Shown here piece by piece: positions 1 to 8,914 of a stretch of DNA of 64,000 bases. Both the position numbers and the translations under genes were made by a program. Position 1 is the stretch's first letter; each line of letters opens with the position of its first letter. The stretch is taken from the NCBI GenBank assembly GCA_964586595.1, contig CAZPHB010000006.1, positions 54,911 through 118,910 of the forward strand, given 5' to 3'. The stretch comes from REEB481 sp964586595 (lineage in GTDB: Bacteria > Bacteroidota > Bacteroidia > NS11-12g > UBA955). The notes under the pieces were generated by a model. It had not been told where the DNA came from and did not search any database. It was given only the letters and a program-made list of their open reading frames with translations.

Positions 1-14
1 TTGCTTCAGGAGCG

Positions 15-1478
15 TCAATAGGTCAATTTTAGGAGCGAAATCTGTTTGTTTCGCAAACAAGGCAGCACCAGTCTGTTGTAGCCGGTTTGGGCCCCTTCGG
101 CAGTGTAAAGCGCCGTAAGTGATGTTTCGCTGCGAAGCAGGATGCGCTGGGTTCGGCTCCCGTTTTTTTGAAAACGCACCTGAACGACGTCGCCGTTGCC
201 TTGCTCGTTGTACAATACCGCCACGCCATCTTGCAGCGCACAAACACCAATCCCCGAAAATTGGGAAGCGCCCAACAACGCGCTTTGTCGCTTGCGGATT
301 ACCTCCTCCCATTCCATGACACCCGCAGCATCTAAACTCAGCAGAATCACCTCGTCATGGTGGTAATAGTTGGTGGTGTTGGTTTGTGAGATTCCGCTGA
401 TGTAGGTCGTTTCTACGCGCTGAGTAACATAATATCGTTCGGCAACCACCACCAACCCACCGTCGTTGCGCGGAATCATTTTGCGGATGCGGAAGTTGTT
501 CAGTGTGTTTGAAACATCTGCCTGTCTTGCGCCAACAATTCCTGCAACAAAAGCTGAACCGAACACCGATTGAATCGGTTGGCGTTCAAGGCCATCGGGC
601 CGGGCTGCGTACATGAACACTCCATCTGCGCCATCTGGGTTTTGTGGGCTGTAGAAACCGGCCACAACCATTTCGCTCAAGCTGTCGTTATACACCATGC
701 GCATACCGCTCATAAAAACTTCGCCACGGCTCAAGTCGGTCCTGGACCAACGCTGGCTGGACGCGACAAATTGATACAGCACCACCCTTACCGATTCAGG
801 ATCGGTTTTGCGCTTGTCTTTTTGTTGTTCTGAGGCAAGCAAATACACATTCCTTTCCGGATCGGTTTCAAGATCCAGAACACGAAAGGCGTCTGCAGAA
901 ACATCGAGTATTTTTTGTTCTCGGAACTTCGGCGTCATGCCGCTGTCCAGCAATGCAATGTCTAACACTTGTCGCCCCTGACCATCCCTGCTGTCTGCAT
1001 AAAAAACCCAATGCCCGCCGGTGCGGTCGGCACTTACCAGAACCTGGTCCTTGTAAAAGTCATAGCGGTCGAAGGTCAGCAGACTGTTTTTCTGAGCCAC
1101 TTCTTCGAGGGCCGTGTTCAGTTTTTGGTAGCTAAGATTAAACACGCCGCGACTTCGGTCAGAAGCTCCGGTAAACAACACGCAATGTTGTGGCAGCAGG
1201 TGTGCTTTTACCAGGCGTTCTGCACCCAGGCGGAACGTTTTTTCATGCTGGAATGCCATGTTGTGAGAATAATGTTCCAGCGATACCACACCTCGACCTT
1301 CGGCATTGCGCAAACGCAACAAATAGATGCCGGCGTCGTGTTCACCCAATACGCGGTTGTATCCTCCGCGCTGGTTGATTCGCGGGGTATTGCTGAAGCT
1401 CAGCACCTGTGCAGCTGCAGGCAAAGACACCACCAGGCAGAGTACAGGAAGCAAAGGGTTCACAAACAACGCACGCAT
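15..1478 (-). CDS. Uncharacterised secreted protein
   Basis: The product is about 487 residues and I do not recognise a named domain. It begins with a signal peptide (basic start, hydrophobic core, PAAAQ cleavage region near residue 24), so it is exported across the inner membrane. The mature part is rich in short beta-strand-like stretches and has a segment around residues 330-390 of the DGGLVVVAE type that resembles uncharacterised Bacteroidota repeat proteins; a propeller-like fold is only a guess. An in-frame start 36 bases further upstream exists, but a promoter-like TATCTTTG lies between the two, so I chose the start at 1478. The gene diverges from hflX, with 52 bases between the start codons. 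The stop is at 15-17, so the gene is complete. Confidence 0.75.
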   Translation of the reverse strand: MRALFVNPLLPVLCLVVSLPAAAQVLSFSNTPRINQRGGYNRVLGEHDAGIYLLRLRNAEGRGVVSLEHYSHNMAFQHEKTFRLGAERLVKAHLLPQHCVLFTGASDRSRGVFNLSYQKLNTALEEVAQKNSLLTFDRYDFYKDQVLVSADRTGGHWVFYADSRDGQGRQVLDIALLDSGMTPKFREQKILDVSADAFRVLDLETDPERNVYLLASEQQKDKRKTDPESVRVVLYQFVASSQRWSRTDLSRGEVFMSGMRMVYNDSLSEMVVAGFYSPQNPDGADGVFMYAARPDGLERQPIQSVFGSAFVAGIVGARQADVSNTLNNFRIRKMIPRNDGGLVVVAERYYVTQRVETTYISGISQTNTTNYYHHDEVILLSLDAAGVMEWEEVIRKRQSALLGASQFSGIGVCALQDGVAVLYNEQGNGDVVQVRFQKNGSRTQRILLRSETSLTALYTAEGAQTGYNRLVLPCLRNKQISLLKLTY

Positions 1479-1492
1479 GGTCACCAATAGAA

Positions 1493-1500
1493 CAAAGATA
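1493..1500 (-). promoter_or_regulatory. -7 promoter element for the secreted-protein gene
   Basis: TATCTTTG on the minus strand matches the Bacteroidota -7 consensus TAnnTTTG. It lies 14 bases before the start codon at 1478 and 15 bases from the opposing hflX element, so the two divergent promoters are almost back to back. Confidence 0.6.
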
Positions 1501-1515
1501 GGCACGGGCAGCAAC

Positions 1516-1523
1516 TAACTTTG
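1516..1523 (+). promoter_or_regulatory. -7 promoter element for hflX
   Basis: TAACTTTG matches TAnnTTTG and ends 7 bases before the hflX ATG, so the transcript should have almost no 5' leader. Confidence 0.65.
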
Positions 1524-1530
1524 CGCGGGC

Positions 1531-2697
1531 ATGCGCAGAAATAAAACACAGTTTGTACGCGACCATGAACCGGAAACAGCGGTTTTGGTGGCGGTTTCCA
1601 TCAAACAATCCAAGGACGAATACAGCGCGGAGGAATACCTCGAAGAGTTGGCCCTGCTGGTGCATACCGCCGGTGCGAAAACCATTGGACGGTTCATCCA
1701 AAAACTGGACAGGCCATCGTCGAAAACCTATGTTGGTTCGGGCAAACTCGAGGAAATTGTTGCATTTGTGGCCGAACACAAAGCCGACATGGTCGTTTTC
1801 GACGATGAGTTAACCCCGGCACAAATCAGGAACCTGGAAGCTGAATTCAAAGACGTGAAAATCCTGGACCGCAGCAACCTCATCCTCCACATATTTGCGC
1901 AAAACGCCCAAACAGCTCAGGCCAAGTGGCAGGTGGCACTGGCACAAAACCATTACCTGTTGCCGCGCCTTACCCGCATGTGGACACACCTCAGCAAACA
2001 AAAGGGTGGCATTGGCATGCGCGGTCCCGGCGAACAGGAAATTGAAACCGATCGTCGTGCGCTGCGGAATCAGATTCAGGTGTTGAAGGATCGCTTAAAA
2101 AACATTGAAGGTCAAGCCGCTGTGCAGCGCAAGGGCCGCAGCGCAAAGCCGCGCATAGCGCTTGTGGGTTATACGAACGTGGGAAAAAGTACCATCATGA
2201 ACCTGCTGACCAAAGCCGACATACTCGCCGAAAACAAACTGTTTGCAACACTTGACACCACGGTGAGAAAATGGGATCCCATGGACAACAAGGGAAGCAT
2301 TACTTCCTGCCTGTTAAGCGACACTGTTGGGTTTATACGGAAATTGCCCCATGAACTCATCGAGAGTTTTAAAAGCACCTTGTCTGAAGTGTTGGAAGCC
2401 GACCTGCTGCTGCACGTGGTGGACGCCGGAAGTCCCCATTTTGAAAAGCAAATGGAAGTGGTGAAAGAAACATTGAACGAAATTGGTGCCGGAAAAAAAC
2501 CTGTGCTTCTGGTGTTCAATAAAATCGATGCCTACGTTGCACCTCAAGACGATTTTGGGGCGGAAACAATGAGCGTGGAGGCATTTGAGCGCAGCTGGAT
2601 GGCTAAAGAACACCATCCGGTAGTGTTTATTTCCGCTTCAGAAAAAACAAACATAAATCAATTACAAGAGGCCATCCTGAAGGAATTGAAACATTAA
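1531..2697 (+). CDS. hflX: GTPase HflX
   Basis: HflX is a ribosome-associated GTPase that binds the 50S subunit and splits stalled or hibernating ribosomes, for example after heat shock. The 388-residue protein has the HflX N-terminal domain (about 1-180, with the KTYVGSGKLEE and MRGPGEQEIETDRR signatures) followed by a G domain. Visible motifs are G1 GYTNVGKST at 213-221, G3 DTVGF at 264-268, G4 NKID at 330-333 and G5 SAS near the C-terminus. The length is typical of compact HflX proteins. The ATG lies 7 bases after a TAACTTTG promoter element. No hfq or hflKC gene is adjacent, unlike the enterobacterial arrangement. Identification is secure. Confidence 0.96.
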   Translation: MRRNKTQFVRDHEPETAVLVAVSIKQSKDEYSAEEYLEELALLVHTAGAKTIGRFIQKLDRPSSKTYVGSGKLEEIVAFVAEHKADMVVFDDELTPAQIRNLEAEFKDVKILDRSNLILHIFAQNAQTAQAKWQVALAQNHYLLPRLTRMWTHLSKQKGGIGMRGPGEQEIETDRRALRNQIQVLKDRLKNIEGQAAVQRKGRSAKPRIALVGYTNVGKSTIMNLLTKADILAENKLFATLDTTVRKWDPMDNKGSITSCLLSDTVGFIRKLPHELIESFKSTLSEVLEADLLLHVVDAGSPHFEKQMEVVKETLNEIGAGKKPVLLVFNKIDAYVAPQDDFGAETMSVEAFERSWMAKEHHPVVFISASEKTNINQLQEAILKELKH

Positions 2698-2721
2698 AAA
2701 AAGACAATAAAACAAAACTTG

Positions 2722-2737
2722 CTGATGAAAACATCAG
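2722..2737 (-). terminator. Possible terminator hairpin after the DUF2795 gene
   Basis: CTGATG-AAAA-CATCAG forms a 6-bp stem between the converging hflX and DUF2795 genes. Read on the minus strand it is followed by a T-rich stretch, so it may end the DUF2795 transcript. The stem is short. Confidence 0.35.
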
Positions 2738-2774
2738 ACACACAAAACACGGCTACATCAGGGGTAAAGAACCG

Positions 2775-2996
2775 CTACAGCTCGTCTTCATTGAAGAAGT
2801 AATCATCATTGGTGGGATAATCACTCCAGATTTCTTCAATGCTTTCGTAAGGTTCACCATCATCTTCCAGCTCCTGCAGGTTCTCAATTACTTCCAGGGG
2901 TGCTCCGGAACGGATGGCGTAATCAATCAACTCATCCTTGGTTGCGGGCCACGGCGCATCGTCAAGCCAACTAACCAGTTCAAGTGTCCAGTACAT
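2775..2996 (-). CDS. DUF2795 family protein
   Basis: This is a 73-residue acidic protein with the DUF2795 pattern: an N-terminal MYWTLELVSWL segment, then APWPATKDELIDYAIRSG and an acidic tail rich in Asp and Glu. In related Bacteroidota the same small protein is nearly universal and very conserved; its function is not known to me. An upstream in-frame ATG would add 11 residues, but the family begins at MYWTLE, so I use 2996. A variant -7 element TATATTCG lies at 3014-3021, 17 bases upstream. It diverges from the O-methyltransferase gene. Confidence 0.9.
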   Translation of the reverse strand: MYWTLELVSWLDDAPWPATKDELIDYAIRSGAPLEVIENLQELEDDGEPYESIEEIWSDYPTNDDYFFNEDEL

Positions 2997-3126
2997 AGTA
3001 GTTCTATTTTCCGCGAATATATAAACCATTCACCATTAAAAAAGAAAGCTTTGGTGTTGGAAAAAATCCCAACATCCACATATGAACACCCCAAAACGAT
3101 TGTTCATTGGTAAATTCGAAGCACCA

Positions 3127-3786
3127 ATGAATGTTCATGAACAGGTAAGCGCCGAATACTGTGAACGACACAGCAGTCCTGAGCCTGAATGGCTGCGCAG
3201 TTGTACGAGAAACACCAACCTGAAGCAAGTAAATCCACGAATGTTGAGCGGGCACCTTCAGGGTCGTACGTTGTCCATGCTCAGCGGACTTACCAAACCC
3301 ATGCTGGCACTTGAAATCGGAACTTTTACCGGCTACGCCACCATGTGTCTTGCCGAGGGTTTGGCGCCGGGTGGCAAAATCATCACCCTCGAAGAAGATC
3401 CGGAACTGGAGCGCAGCATCCGCGAGCATATTGCCGCTTCTCCTTATGCGTCGCGCATTGAACCGGTTATTCAGGATGCGATGGATTGGCTGATGCAACA
3501 CCACAACCTGAGGTTTGATCTGGTGTTCTTAGATGCAGATAAATGCCGTTATCCCGAATACCTGGAACGGCTCATTCCCATGCTCAGGCCGGGTGGCTTG
3601 CTCATCGCCGACAACACATTGTGGAGTGGCAAGGTATTCGATCCAAAACAAATTGAACAAGACCGCGATACCAAAGCCATTGATGTCTTCAACAAAACCT
3701 TGGCAAGTCATCAGCAAATGGACGTGGTGGTGCTGCCCTTTCGCGACGGATTAAGTCTGGCACGAAAAAAAAACGAAACAAGCTGA
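3127..3786 (+). CDS. SAM-dependent O-methyltransferase
   Basis: The product (219 residues from this start) belongs to the class I O-methyltransferase family related to catechol and caffeoyl-CoA O-methyltransferases. The SAM-binding motif EIGTFTGY is at 63-70 and the metal/substrate segment LVFLDADK at about 132-139, followed by RPGGLLIADNTLW. The substrate cannot be told from sequence. An ATG at 3082 would add 15 residues; I prefer 3127 because the family starts near this point and a promoter-like TAAATTCG at 3111-3118 ends 8 bases before it. It is followed after 21 bases by the DUF2256 gene and may be co-transcribed with it. Confidence 0.9.
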   Translation: MNVHEQVSAEYCERHSSPEPEWLRSCTRNTNLKQVNPRMLSGHLQGRTLSMLSGLTKPMLALEIGTFTGYATMCLAEGLAPGGKIITLEEDPELERSIREHIAASPYASRIEPVIQDAMDWLMQHHNLRFDLVFLDADKCRYPEYLERLIPMLRPGGLLIADNTLWSGKVFDPKQIEQDRDTKAIDVFNKTLASHQQMDVVVLPFRDGLSLARKKNETS

Positions 3787-3807
3787 AGTCCTTCTTGTTC
3801 TTTTCCT

Positions 3808-3978
3808 ATGCGCATGCGGCGGAAATCTGATTTACCGGAAAAGGTCTGCATCAACTGTAACAGGCCTTTCTCCTGGAGGAAGAAATGGGAGCGCGACTGG
3901 CCAACGGTACTTTATTGCAGCGACCGCTGCCGAAACGAATCAAAAAACACGCGTAAATCAAAAGCCCAGACGGCATGA
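3808..3978 (+). CDS. DUF2256 small Cys-rich protein
   Basis: This short reading frame codes for 56 residues, basic and with four cysteines in two pairs: CINC near residues 14-17 and CSDRC near 37-41, separated by a conserved RPFSWRKKWERDW stretch. That is the pattern of DUF2256, a zinc-ribbon-like family without a known function. The stop codon overlaps the photolyase start as ATGA (3975-3978), which indicates translational coupling. A second ATG two codons downstream (3814) is possible. The two Cys pairs suggest a bound metal, which is inference. The gene is easily missed because of its size. Confidence 0.88.
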   Translation: MRMRRKSDLPEKVCINCNRPFSWRKKWERDWPTVLYCSDRCRNESKNTRKSKAQTA

Positions 3979-5459
3979 ATGCGGCAACCCTTATCTATCC
4001 GCACCAACTCTACGCTGCGCATCCTGCTTTATCTAGAGGCCGGGATGTTTGGATGGTGGAAGATGTGTTGTTCTTCAGGCAGTATGCCTTCCACAAAAAG
4101 AAAATTGCCTTTCACCGGGCAACGATGGCAGCGATGGAACTTAAGTTGAAGCGGCAAGGATATGCAGTTCACCGCGTTTCGGCGTGGTCTGCGGAGGCAG
4201 AAACCAAGGATTTGATGCAGCTTTTGTACCAACAAGGCGTGCGGGAGGTGCACCTCGCCGATCCGGAAGATTACCTGTTGAAGCGGCGTCTGGAAAGCGC
4301 ATCCGCGCGCAACGGAATCCGTTTAGTGCTTTACCCAACCCCGGGTTTCATGATCTCCCAGGCAGAAGCACTTGCCTGGCTGGACGCGCACAAAACGCAC
4401 CAAACCAGTTGGTATATTCACTTTCGGAAGAAACTCGGAATATTGACCGACCCACAGGGAAAGCCCCTTGGCGGAGCCTGGACATACGACACGGAAAACA
4501 GGGAAAAGACGCCGCCGGGTATACACATTCCACCTTTACCTGAAGTTGCCGTGGACGCTTTTGTTAAACAGGCCATTCAAAGCACCTTGGAGGAGTTTCC
4601 AAACAACCCCGGCTTGCTGGATCATTGGGAATATCCTGTCACGCATGCGGCGGCGGAAACTTGGCTGGATGCTTTTCTGCAACAGCGGTTTATGAACTTT
4701 GGAAGGTATCAGGATGCCATGCTTCCCGGTCAGTCGTTCATGTTCCATTCAGTAATCAGTCCGCTGCTGAACATCGGGTTGCTCACGCCAGATCAGGTTC
4801 TTGACCGCGCCCTGAATGCCGCCGCTGCAGAACATATACCCCTGGCTTCTTTAGAAGGTTTTGTGCGGCAGGTTCTGGGTTGGCGTGAGTTTGTACGCGC
4901 CGTGTACCACAAATCGGGCAACAAGATGCGCACGGCGAACGCCCTGCAACTATTTGCGCCAATGCCGGAAGCGATGTACCAGGGCACAACCGGGATTTAT
5001 CCTTTTGATGAATCACTGATCCGTTTGCATCACACCGCTTACAGCCACCACATTGAACGGCTCATGATCCACGGAAACCTGATGCTGCTTCTGGGCATTC
5101 ATCCCGACGCGGTATATCAGTGGTTCATGGAACTGTTTATTGATGCATACGATTGGGTGATGGTTCCCAATGTGTACGGAATGAGCCAATATGCCGACTT
5201 CGGAGGAATGGTTACCAAACCCTACGTTTCAGGTTCTGCGTATTTGCGGAAAATGGGACATTTTCAAAAATCATCCTGGTGTGAGGAGTGGGATGCGCTT
5301 TATTGGATGTTCATTCAGAAGCATGCGCAGGCCCTGCAAAAAAACCCGCGCATGGCGATTCCGATTGCATCGCTGAAGCGCATGAATCAGGAAAAACTCA
5401 TGGAAATGGCACAGCGCGTGCAGCGGCTTAAAGTGCGTCTACAGATTCCGGAATCCTGA
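3975..5459 (+). CDS. Cryptochrome/photolyase, PhrB (FeS-BCP) type
   Basis: The 494-residue protein has the DPRP N-terminal domain (about 1-220) and an FAD-binding helical domain ending with the diagnostic DAYDWVMVPNVYGMSQYAD and KPYVSGSAYLRKM segments of the bacterial cryptochrome and (6-4) photolyase group. Such enzymes repair UV photoproducts or sense light. The best-known members carry a [4Fe-4S] cluster on four cysteines, but this protein has one cysteine only (about residue 436), so it cannot hold that cluster by itself. It overlaps the DUF2256 gene by 4 bases and its TGA directly abuts the rmuC stop. I am sure of the family; the reaction (repair or signalling) is unknown. Confidence 0.92.
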   Translation: MNAATLIYPHQLYAAHPALSRGRDVWMVEDVLFFRQYAFHKKKIAFHRATMAAMELKLKRQGYAVHRVSAWSAEAETKDLMQLLYQQGVREVHLADPEDYLLKRRLESASARNGIRLVLYPTPGFMISQAEALAWLDAHKTHQTSWYIHFRKKLGILTDPQGKPLGGAWTYDTENREKTPPGIHIPPLPEVAVDAFVKQAIQSTLEEFPNNPGLLDHWEYPVTHAAAETWLDAFLQQRFMNFGRYQDAMLPGQSFMFHSVISPLLNIGLLTPDQVLDRALNAAAAEHIPLASLEGFVRQVLGWREFVRAVYHKSGNKMRTANALQLFAPMPEAMYQGTTGIYPFDESLIRLHHTAYSHHIERLMIHGNLMLLLGIHPDAVYQWFMELFIDAYDWVMVPNVYGMSQYADFGGMVTKPYVSGSAYLRKMGHFQKSSWCEEWDALYWMFIQKHAQALQKNPRMAIPIASLKRMNQEKLMEMAQRVQRLKVRLQIPES

Positions 5460-6662
5460 TTATTCTTTATCGAGCGCACGGCCCAGTAAATCCGGGTTGA
5501 TGTTTTTACTGGCCTTGGCGCCCATCTTCTTCAGTTCTTCCACGCGTTTCACCAGATTTCCGGTCCCGTCAACCAGTTTTTTCATGGCATCGGAATAAGT
5601 GTCTTTGGCGGTGTCCATCTGTCTTCCCACCTTAATCAAATCATCGGCGAAGCCTGTGAACTTGTCGTAAAGGTCGCCGGCTTTTTTGGCGATTTCCAGG
5701 GCATTCTTGTTTTGATTTTCTTGTTTCCAGATGCTGGCAACTGTACGAAGCGTGGCCAACAGCGTGCTTGGGCTTACAATCACAATGCGCAAATCCCAGG
5801 CATACGTGAACAGATCTAAATCGCCCTGTACCGCAAGTGCAAATGAAGATTCTATGGGAACAAACATCAACACAAACTCCGGCGTATTCAGCCCATTTCC
5901 GCTGGGATAATTCTTCTCGGAAAGCAACTTGGCATGGCTGCGCATGGAAACAATATGGGCTTTCAGATGCTTTTCGCGGTCGGCTTCATTGTCCGCGGCC
6001 ATAAAGGCTTCGTATGCCGTAAGGCTTACCTTGGCATCTACAATCAGGTGTTTCTGGTCGGGAAGGTGAATCACCACATCGGGTTTAATGGTGTCGCCAG
6101 ATTGATTTTCTGTCTGAAACTGGGTAACGTATTCCTGTCCTTTGGTCAGGCCCGAACGTTCCAACACCCGCTCCAGAATCACCTCGCCCCAGTTTCCCTG
6201 TTTTTTGGTGTCGCCCTTCAGGGCTTTGGTGAGGTTTTGGGTTTCTTCGGTCACTTGTTGATTCAGGCGGGTAAGCAGCTCAATCTGTGTTTTGAGTTCC
6301 GTGGCGCTTTTTTGACTCTCTCCGTGGGTGTCGTTCACACGCTTCTCAAATTCAGTGAGTTTGGTGCGCACCGGATCCAGCAGGTGTTTCAAGGTTTCGG
6401 TATGCTCCTCCCGCAGCGCCTTGCTCTGGTGTTGCAGGTTGTCCAGGGCAATTTGTCCGAATGCCTCCCGCAGCTGCGTTTCCAGTTTCTGGGAGAATTC
6501 ATTCCGTTCCTGAACTTTTTCTTCGAGGCCTTTGATGCGCTCCTGCGCAGAAGAAAGCAGCGCCTGTTGTTCAATTTCGCGTTTGCCGCTGCGGTTTATC
6601 AGCACCACGTAAGCAAGTAAAAAACCAAGCGCAAGTCCAACGAGAAGGGCTAAAATATCCAT
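5460..6662 (-). CDS. rmuC: DNA recombination protein RmuC
   Basis: RmuC is a membrane-anchored protein thought to act as a nuclease limiting recombination at inverted repeats. The 400-residue product has one N-terminal membrane helix (about 3-20), a long coiled coil (about 25-150), and the RmuC core with GNWGE at 156-160 and a PD-(D/E)xK-like arrangement (PDVVIHL at 194-200, VDAK at 208-211). An upstream in-frame start would add 14 residues, but the promoter element TATCTTTG lies 5 bases before the ATG at 6662, which decides the start. It converges with the photolyase gene without any spacer. Confidence 0.94.
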   Translation of the reverse strand: MDILALLVGLALGFLLAYVVLINRSGKREIEQQALLSSAQERIKGLEEKVQERNEFSQKLETQLREAFGQIALDNLQHQSKALREEHTETLKHLLDPVRTKLTEFEKRVNDTHGESQKSATELKTQIELLTRLNQQVTEETQNLTKALKGDTKKQGNWGEVILERVLERSGLTKGQEYVTQFQTENQSGDTIKPDVVIHLPDQKHLIVDAKVSLTAYEAFMAADNEADREKHLKAHIVSMRSHAKLLSEKNYPSGNGLNTPEFVLMFVPIESSFALAVQGDLDLFTYAWDLRIVIVSPSTLLATLRTVASIWKQENQNKNALEIAKKAGDLYDKFTGFADDLIKVGRQMDTAKDTYSDAMKKLVDGTGNLVKRVEELKKMGAKASKNINPDLLGRALDKE

Positions 6663-6667
6663 ATCGA

Positions 6668-6675
6668 CAAAGATA
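6668..6675 (-). promoter_or_regulatory. -7 promoter element for rmuC
   Basis: TATCTTTG on the minus strand matches TAnnTTTG and ends 5 bases before the rmuC ATG, so the mRNA is predicted to be leaderless or nearly so. Confidence 0.6.
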
Positions 6676-6788
6676 ATTCCAAGGTCCAAGTGGCTGGTCG
6701 GCATGCCAAATTTTTTCTAACCCATTTAACGTAAAGAAAATCAATGGGTTGGGCTGAACCTAAAAACAAGGTCGATTGTTCTGATGGC

Positions 6789-7568
6789 ATGAAAACCGAA
6801 ACGGAGGCCATGCGTCTGGAGTTCATAAAGGCTGCCACGGCAGATGTGCGTAAAGCGATTACAGGTCATCCGCTATACAGCGGAATTGCAAACTTGCAGG
6901 GCGTTCAGAAGATGATGGAACACCATGTTTATGCGGTGTGGGATTTCATGAGTTTGCTGAAGGCGCTTCAGGCAAAACTCACCTGTGTGCATGTGCCATG
7001 GTTTCCACAAGGAAATGCCGATACACGGTTCTTCATCAATGAGATTGTTTTGGGTGAAGAATCTGATGTGGATCCGGACGGCGGGCACATCAGTCATTTC
7101 GAACTTTACCTGAAAGCCATGAAGCAAGCCGGTGCCGACACTTCGGGTATCGAGCGGTTTTTGGATGCTTTGCGTTCAGGCGCAAGCCTTGAATCGGCAT
7201 TTGATGTGGCACATACCCCGGAAGAAGTGCGCAATTTTGTTCGCTACACGTTGGATGTGGCTACAAATGCACCGGTGCATGTGCTGGCTGCGGTGTTCAC
7301 CTTCGGGCGCGAAGATTTGATTCCGGATATGTTCATGGAACTGATCCGCGAAATCAAAAACAGGCACCCCGAGCAGTTGGATTTGTTCAACTATTACCTG
7401 GAACGGCATATTGAAGTGGATGGCGACCACCACGGTCCGCTTTCCTGGAATATGGTTCAGGCACTCTGTGGCGACGAAGACGCGCGCTGGCAGGAAGCGG
7501 CAACAGCATCGGTACAGGCCTTACAACACCGAAAAGCCTTGTGGGATGCTGTATTGCATCGCTTGTAA
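6789..7568 (+). CDS. DUF3050 domain protein (heme-oxygenase-like fold)
   Basis: The product is about 259 residues and matches DUF3050 along its whole length. Recognisable parts are HPLYSGIANLQGVQKMMEHH near the N-terminus, HVYAVWDFMSLLKALQ, and the ...NEIVLGEESD / GGHISHFELYL segment, with several conserved His and Glu residues of a helical heme-oxygenase-like fold. The function is unknown to me; in that superfamily the His/Glu residues often bind iron. Starts at 6744 and 6810 are also in frame; I use 6789. It is followed after 26 bases by the CapA-family gene and may share its transcript. Confidence 0.85.
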   Translation: MKTETEAMRLEFIKAATADVRKAITGHPLYSGIANLQGVQKMMEHHVYAVWDFMSLLKALQAKLTCVHVPWFPQGNADTRFFINEIVLGEESDVDPDGGHISHFELYLKAMKQAGADTSGIERFLDALRSGASLESAFDVAHTPEEVRNFVRYTLDVATNAPVHVLAAVFTFGREDLIPDMFMELIREIKNRHPEQLDLFNYYLERHIEVDGDHHGPLSWNMVQALCGDEDARWQEAATASVQALQHRKALWDAVLHRL

Positions 7569-7594
7569 TTGCCGCCGCCGCGTATTTTTGAGCC

Positions 7595-8914
7595 GTGGCC
7601 TTTTTTAATCCCGTTGTATCACTGAGCAACATCGGTGCTGTAGTGAACGGTTTGCTTCGGTTTGTGTATTTCCTGTTGCATCTGTTTGTGCACCGCGCAT
7701 GGAAACGCCCGCTCAGAAACTTTGAAGAGAATCCGGCAACCTACAACGGCAAAGCGCTGCTCTATTTCGGGTATAAATATTATGCATTTCCGCACTGGCT
7801 TGGAGAAACCCCTGAACAGGAAACGCATTTCAGAAAACAAACAGCACGCCTGGATGGTAAAGCGGATTGCCTGATGAGTGTTGGTGGCGACTTGATGCCC
7901 TATAAAGTGCTGATGGACGCAGATACCAGCGGGTTGTGGGAAGAAGCGGCTAAGTTTTTTGATGCCGATGTGGTGTTTGCCAATCTGGAAACACCCATGG
8001 ACCTGAACAAACCCGCGGCCTGGGTTCCGGAGCTTATGTTGAACAACATGTATTTCAACGGTAACGAGGAGCTGTGGCAGGTGTTCACCAATGGCGGAAA
8101 AGGTGCTTATGATGTGCTTTCTGTGGCCAACAACCACATGCACGACCAGGGTCCGGAAGGTTTGTCATCAACCCTGGATTTTTTGGATGCCAAAGGTGTT
8201 GTTGCGGTTGGTGCCCGAAAAGAGGCAACATTCAACCCCGAAAAATACATGATACGGCGGCAGGGGATTTCCTTTGCGTTTTCTGCATGGACGTATTCAT
8301 TAAATACCTGTCCACCCAATGCAGCAGCTCCGTGGAGCGCCAACCTCATTTCATTGAACGTACCGGATACAGATTTCACGCCCATTGTTCAGGAAGCAAA
8401 AGCCCTGCGCGCCGCAGGAGCTGAAGTATTGGTGATTTCACTGCACGGAGGCAATGCGTATCAGGCTTTTCCTCAGGAACACGTAATTCGGAACTACCGG
8501 CGCATCATGGAAGAAACAGGCGCCGACCTCATTATAGGAACGCACCCGCACAACGCACAACCTTGGGAGTTTTACGAATATCAACATGCTGCGGGCCTCA
8601 AAACCGGCTTAATTCTGTATTCTCCTGGAGATTTCATTGCTTACGACATTTTCAAGTGGTGTCATTTGCCCATCACATACAGTATTGGGTTTTCGCGCAG
8701 CGGAACCGGAATAACCATCAGTGCTTTTAAGCCACATTTTTGGTACATGGGTTTGATGGAGGGAAAAAAGCTTCGCCTTTTCAATGCGGAGGCACATCAT
8801 TCCAGTGGAAACTGGCGCACCTGGCCGCGGAGAAACCAACGTGAATTCCTGGATTTGCTCAGGTTCCAACGACACACTTTTCCAGCCCAATGCCGCATCT
8901 TTGAAACCCCGTGA
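7595..8914 (+). CDS. CapA family protein (metallophosphatase fold)
   Basis: This 439-residue protein belongs to the CapA/PgsA family, a metallophosphatase-like fold linked to poly-gamma-glutamate and capsule synthesis. Motifs seen are VGGDLMPYK near 96-104, FANLETPMD, NNHMHDQG, SLHGGNAYQ and GTHPHNAQPWE, carrying the Asp, Asn and His residues of the metal site. A hydrophobic stretch at about 18-33 may anchor it in the membrane; no cleavable signal is evident. The start is GTG: an in-frame TGA at 7589-7591 leaves no earlier start. The stop overlaps the following glycosyltransferase as GTGA, so the two are probably made together, pointing to a surface polymer rather than proven polyglutamate. 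Confidence 0.88.
   Translation: MAFFNPVVSLSNIGAVVNGLLRFVYFLLHLFVHRAWKRPLRNFEENPATYNGKALLYFGYKYYAFPHWLGETPEQETHFRKQTARLDGKADCLMSVGGDLMPYKVLMDADTSGLWEEAAKFFDADVVFANLETPMDLNKPAAWVPELMLNNMYFNGNEELWQVFTNGGKGAYDVLSVANNHMHDQGPEGLSSTLDFLDAKGVVAVGARKEATFNPEKYMIRRQGISFAFSAWTYSLNTCPPNAAAPWSANLISLNVPDTDFTPIVQEAKALRAAGAEVLVISLHGGNAYQAFPQEHVIRNYRRIMEETGADLIIGTHPHNAQPWEFYEYQHAAGLKTGLILYSPGDFIAYDIFKWCHLPITYSIGFSRSGTGITISAFKPHFWYMGLMEGKKLRLFNAEAHHSSGNWRTWPRRNQREFLDLLRFQRHTFPAQCRIFETP

Noticed and set aside
1342..1779. A 145-codon open frame covering the divergent promoters of the secreted-protein gene and hflX.
   Set aside because: It overlaps hflX and two clear promoter elements and has no domain; it is a chance frame.
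3975..5459. Calling the photolyase a (6-4) repair enzyme with an iron-sulfur cluster.
   Set aside because: The single cysteine excludes a four-Cys cluster, so only the family, not the enzymatic class, can be stated.
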